A stretch of 8,617 nucleotides of DNA. Source: Candidatus Omnitrophota bacterium. Its GTDB lineage: Bacteria > Omnitrophota > Gorgyraeia > Gygaellales > Profunditerraquicolaceae. Location of the stretch: the NCBI GenBank assembly GCA_028715095.1, contig JAQUSM010000036.1:1-8617 (forward strand). The letters run 5' to 3'. This document shows, piece by piece, positions 6,346 through 8,617 of the stretch. Position 1 is the stretch's first letter; every line of letters starts with the position of its first letter. The position numbers were made by a program, and so were the translations under genes. The notes under the pieces were generated by a model. The model saw only the letters and a list, made by a program, of their open reading frames with translations. It did not search any database and had not been told where the DNA came from.

Positions 6346-6373
6346 ATTATAAGATGTGCGGTTTAATTGTCAA
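6346..6373 (-). promoter_or_regulatory. Consensus sigma-70 promoter of the TonB-dependent receptor
   Basis: Minus strand: TTGACA (6373-6368), 16-base spacer, TATAAT (6351-6346). Both hexamers are perfect. Only six bases separate the -10 from the receptor ATG, so +1 falls on or within a base or so of the A of the start codon. The -35 lies wholly inside the left half of the BirA-like operator (6367-6398). Confidence 0.8.
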
Positions 6374-6398
6374 CCAATAATATAATTATGGTTTACGG
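6367..6398. promoter_or_regulatory. Candidate BirA (biotin repressor) operator
   Basis: Plus strand: TTGTCAACC (6367-6375), 14 AT-rich bases, GGTTTACGG (6390-6398). The known BirA operator in E. coli and relatives is TTGTAAACC, a spacer of about 14-16, GGTTTACAA. The left half matches 8 of 9 and the right 7 of 9, including the whole GGTTTAC core. The site lies directly after the birA stop codon (6401-6399) and covers the -35 of the receptor promoter, the right place for repression by biotinyl-AMP-bound BirA. The neighbouring BirA has the required DNA-binding domain. The consensus is recalled from family knowledge and was not scored computationally. Confidence 0.72.
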
Positions 6399-7355
6399 TT
6401 AACGAAGATGCATGACATCTCCGGAGAAAATCTTTTGCATGAGCCCTGAGTCTTTACGCACGAGCAAGGCTCCGTCCCGGTCTATATCTACGGCATGGCC
6501 TTCAATGTGTTTATCCTGACAATATATCTTAACGCGCCTGCCCAGGGTAAGGCTAAAATTACGCCACTTATCGATTATCGCCTGGGCGCCCTTATCCTCA
6601 AGAAGGAAGTAGTTACTTTCCATCCTGCGCAGAAGTTCCTGCAGCAGGATAATCCGGCTTACCGGCTGGCCTGCCTGTTCTTTTAAAGAAGTAGCCTGGG
6701 CAATTAAAGATTTCTTATCGTTGTTAACATTTAAACCGATGCCAATAACCACAAAATTAACCTTATCCACCTCAGCGTTCATTTCAGTAAGGATGCCGGC
6801 AACCTTCTTGTTGCAGATAAAGATATCATTCGGCCATTTGATCTGCGCATCCAGGCCGACAACCTTTTTAATCGTTTCACAAATACTCACCGCGCTTAAA
6901 AGCGTGAGTATCGGTGAAGCTGACGGCAAAATCTTCGGCCTTAAAATCAAGGACAAATAAATACCTTTGTATTTAGGGGAAAACCAGCTTCTGCCCAACC
7001 TTCCGCGTCCCTTAGTCTGTGATTCAGCCAGGACAACTGTCCCATGAGGGGCAGATTGCATTCCCAATTGCATCGCCAGATCCATTGTTGAAACCAGATA
7101 ATCGAAATAGTGTATTTTCCTGGCTATAAATTTCGTATTAAGACCATGGGCTATCTCTATAGCAAAAAGCCGATCCGGGCTGGAGAGAAACCGATAGCCT
7201 AAATGCGGCACTGCAACGATATCATATCCTAAGTCTTTCAAATCCTGGATATGCTTCCATAACCCCTGCCGGCTGATCCCCAGGCGCGCTGCTATTTCAT
7301 CTCCTGAAAGATACTCCTGTTCCTTTTTAAGATAATCCAGTATTTTTTCTTTCAT
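6399..7355 (-). CDS. birA: BirA: biotin-protein ligase with N-terminal repressor domain (class II)
   Basis: Activates biotin to biotinyl-5'-AMP and attaches it to the carrier lysine of biotin enzymes such as acetyl-CoA carboxylase; class II members are also the biotin-responsive repressor. The 318 residues match E. coli BirA in length. Residues 1-60 form a winged helix-turn-helix (LSGDEIAARLGISRQGLWKH around 16-35, wing YDIVAVPHLGYRF 44-56). The ligase core has GRGRLGRSW (116-124), the biotinyl-AMP loop, and KWPND (173-177) with the key Lys173, followed by KKVAGILTEM (183-192). The C-terminal SH3-like domain ends SGDVMHLR. Start ATG 7355 has only a weak purine stretch (GAAG) upstream. It follows nifS after 70 bases without a visible terminator. 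The retained DNA-binding domain agrees with the operator just beyond its stop codon (6367-6398). Confidence 0.96.
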   Translation of the reverse strand: MKEKILDYLKKEQEYLSGDEIAARLGISRQGLWKHIQDLKDLGYDIVAVPHLGYRFLSSPDRLFAIEIAHGLNTKFIARKIHYFDYLVSTMDLAMQLGMQSAPHGTVVLAESQTKGRGRLGRSWFSPKYKGIYLSLILRPKILPSASPILTLLSAVSICETIKKVVGLDAQIKWPNDIFICNKKVAGILTEMNAEVDKVNFVVIGIGLNVNNDKKSLIAQATSLKEQAGQPVSRIILLQELLRRMESNYFLLEDKGAQAIIDKWRNFSLTLGRRVKIYCQDKHIEGHAVDIDRDGALLVRKDSGLMQKIFSGDVMHLR

Positions 7356-7425
7356 TTTTCTTCACAAGATATTCCATATTAAAGTCCAGGTTGTCTTGGC
7401 AGCTTGGCGGCTAAAAACGGGGAGC

Positions 7426-8589
7426 TTAACTCTTTTCATAAAGGGGACTCATCGCGCGCAGCTTTTGTACAATCTGGGGGAATTTCTCGAGAAAATAATC
7501 TATGTCGCTTTCCTTAGTCCAGCGCCCAAGAGTAATCCTGACTGAACCATGTGCAGTTGCATGGTCAAGACCGGTAGCTAATAAAACATGCGAAGGTTCT
7601 AAAGAGCTCGAGGTACAGGCTGAACCGGTAGAACAAGCAATACCAAGTAAATCCAAATTCAGAAGTATGGATTCTCCTTCAATATATTTTATGGAAAAAT
7701 TGACATTATTCGGCAGCCGTTTCACAGGATGGCCGTTAAGCTTTACTTCCGGGATGCGGGCGGGGATCTCCCGGATCAACTTATCCCGCAAAACACTTTG
7801 GAGTTTAATTTCATCCGCCATATTCTTTTGGCAAAGCTGGATAGCCTTGCCTAACCCGACTATACCCGTAGTATTGTAAGTAGAGCCGCGCCTGCCCCTT
7901 TCCTGGTCTCCGCCGCGCATGAATGTTTCCAGGCGCCTGCCTTTTCGGATGTATAAAGCGCCCACGCCTTTCGGCCCATAAAACTTATGCGCAGAAAGCG
8001 ACAAAAGGTCCACATTAAGTTCATCAACATTTACCGGAATATGTCCTATGGTTTGCACGGCATCGGTATGAAAATAAATACCTTTTTCTTTGGCAATCTT
8101 GCCAAGCTCTGCAATAGGCTGAAGCGTCCCAATCTCGTTATTCGCCTGCATTATACTAACCAGGATGGTCTTCTCGGTAATTGCCTCTTTTAGGTCCTGC
8201 GGGGAAACCAGGCCAGCTTTATCCACTTTAAGATAAGTAACCTTAAAGCCTTTCTTTTCTAAAAATTTAGCCGGTTCAGTAATAGCATGATGCTCAATGG
8301 CAGAAGTAATGATATGGTTGCCTTTCTTCTCCAATGCATAAGCAGAGCCTAAAAGAGCAAAATTATCTGACTCCGTGCCTCCGGAAGTAAAGACGATTTC
8401 CTCCGGGCTGGCTCCGATAAACCCGGAGAGCGCCTCCCGGGAATCCTCAATCGCTTTTTTAGCCTCCTGCCCGTAGGCGTGCAGGCTTGAAGCATTGCCA
8501 AATTTATCAAAGAAATACGGTTCCATCGCAGCCAGAACTTCCGGGTCAGTTGGCGTAGTCGCAGCATAATCAAAATATATTTTTTTCAT
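7426..8589 (-). CDS. nifS: Cysteine desulfurase, NifS/IscS family (class I)
   Basis: PLP enzyme that removes sulfur from cysteine and carries it as persulfide to iron-sulfur scaffolds and tRNA thiolation. The 387-residue protein has YFDYAATTP (5-13), TSGGTESDN (68-76) for PLP phosphate, EHHA (99-102) with the catalytic His, HTDAVQT (174-180) and SAHKFYGPKG (199-208) with the PLP Lys202. The mobile loop GSACTSSSLEPSHVL (322-336) has nucleophile Cys325. Lys202 and Cys325 match the numbering of Azotobacter NifS, and EPSHVL is the NifS-like rather than the E. coli IscS-like form. No nif or isc scaffold genes are visible, so a housekeeping role is likely. Start ATG 8589 has GAGG at 8600-8603, 10 bases upstream. 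The 28 bases to the right edge show no promoter; an upstream gene may continue outside the window. Confidence 0.96.
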   Translation of the reverse strand: MKKIYFDYAATTPTDPEVLAAMEPYFFDKFGNASSLHAYGQEAKKAIEDSREALSGFIGASPEEIVFTSGGTESDNFALLGSAYALEKKGNHIITSAIEHHAITEPAKFLEKKGFKVTYLKVDKAGLVSPQDLKEAITEKTILVSIMQANNEIGTLQPIAELGKIAKEKGIYFHTDAVQTIGHIPVNVDELNVDLLSLSAHKFYGPKGVGALYIRKGRRLETFMRGGDQERGRRGSTYNTTGIVGLGKAIQLCQKNMADEIKLQSVLRDKLIREIPARIPEVKLNGHPVKRLPNNVNFSIKYIEGESILLNLDLLGIACSTGSACTSSSLEPSHVLLATGLDHATAHGSVRITLGRWTKESDIDYFLEKFPQIVQKLRAMSPLYEKS

Positions 8590-8617
8590 TTTTTAATTAC
8601 CTCATTCAGGCTACCTG

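Noticed and set aside
6372..6393. Fur-type iron operator in the AT-rich dyad before the receptor
   Set aside because: The AT-rich core superficially looks like an iron box, but the outer TTGTCAACC/GGTTTACGG halves and spacing fit a BirA site far better and birA is adjacent.
6340..6398. Cobalamin riboswitch ahead of the BtuB-size receptor
   Set aside because: Only 59 bases separate the receptor from birA, too short for the element, and the promoter leaves no transcribed leader.
7356..7425. Terminator between nifS and birA
   Set aside because: The 70-base gap has a short direct repeat (GCCAAG twice) but no stem followed by a U-run, so read-through is likely.
7502..7879. A 125-codon open frame on the plus strand
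   Set aside because: It is antisense to the conserved C-terminal half of the cysteine desulfurase; it is a by-product of the codons on the other strand.

Overview
The window is a compact, entirely minus-strand stretch of bacterial chromosome at moderate GC. It has ten protein genes and no RNA genes, mobile elements or CRISPR. An outer-membrane TonB-dependent receptor shows that the cell is diderm (Gram-negative type). The short NadA, the CxxC-type MnmA, NifS-type desulfurase and overall style suggest an uncultivated, non-proteobacterial diderm. Candidatus Omnitrophota would fit, but this is an impression, not a demonstrated placement.

In the direction of transcription (right to left), the window opens with a NifS/IscS cysteine desulfurase (8589-7426) and a class II BirA, a biotin protein ligase with an N-terminal DNA-binding domain (7355-6399). 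A 59-base gap follows, then a 598-residue TonB-dependent receptor (6339-4543). The gap contains the main find: a near-consensus BirA operator (6367-6398) lying over the -35 box of a near-perfect sigma-70 promoter (6346-6373). The receptor is therefore probably repressed by BirA when biotin is plentiful, which makes it a candidate outer-membrane biotin (or biotin-precursor) importer. The promoter places the transcript start at or next to the receptor ATG, so the mRNA looks leaderless.

Next come a 96-residue ABM-like (dimeric alpha/beta-barrel) protein with its own promoter (4493-4203) and a cold-shock protein gene (4049-3849). The cold-shock leader contains a terminator-like hairpin, which could be a conditional attenuator or simply the end of the upstream unit. 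A strong intrinsic terminator (3800-3832) closes the cold-shock gene.

The left part is a tight operon: mnmA (tRNA 2-thiolation), nadA (quinolinate synthase), an RluA-family pseudouridine synthase, uppP (undecaprenyl-diphosphatase) and a PfkB-family sugar kinase cut by the window edge. Junctions are 1, 0, 16 and 15 bases. Sulfur and iron-sulfur chemistry links much of the window: NifS can supply sulfur to MnmA and to the NadA cluster, and also to biotin synthase if the genome encodes one.
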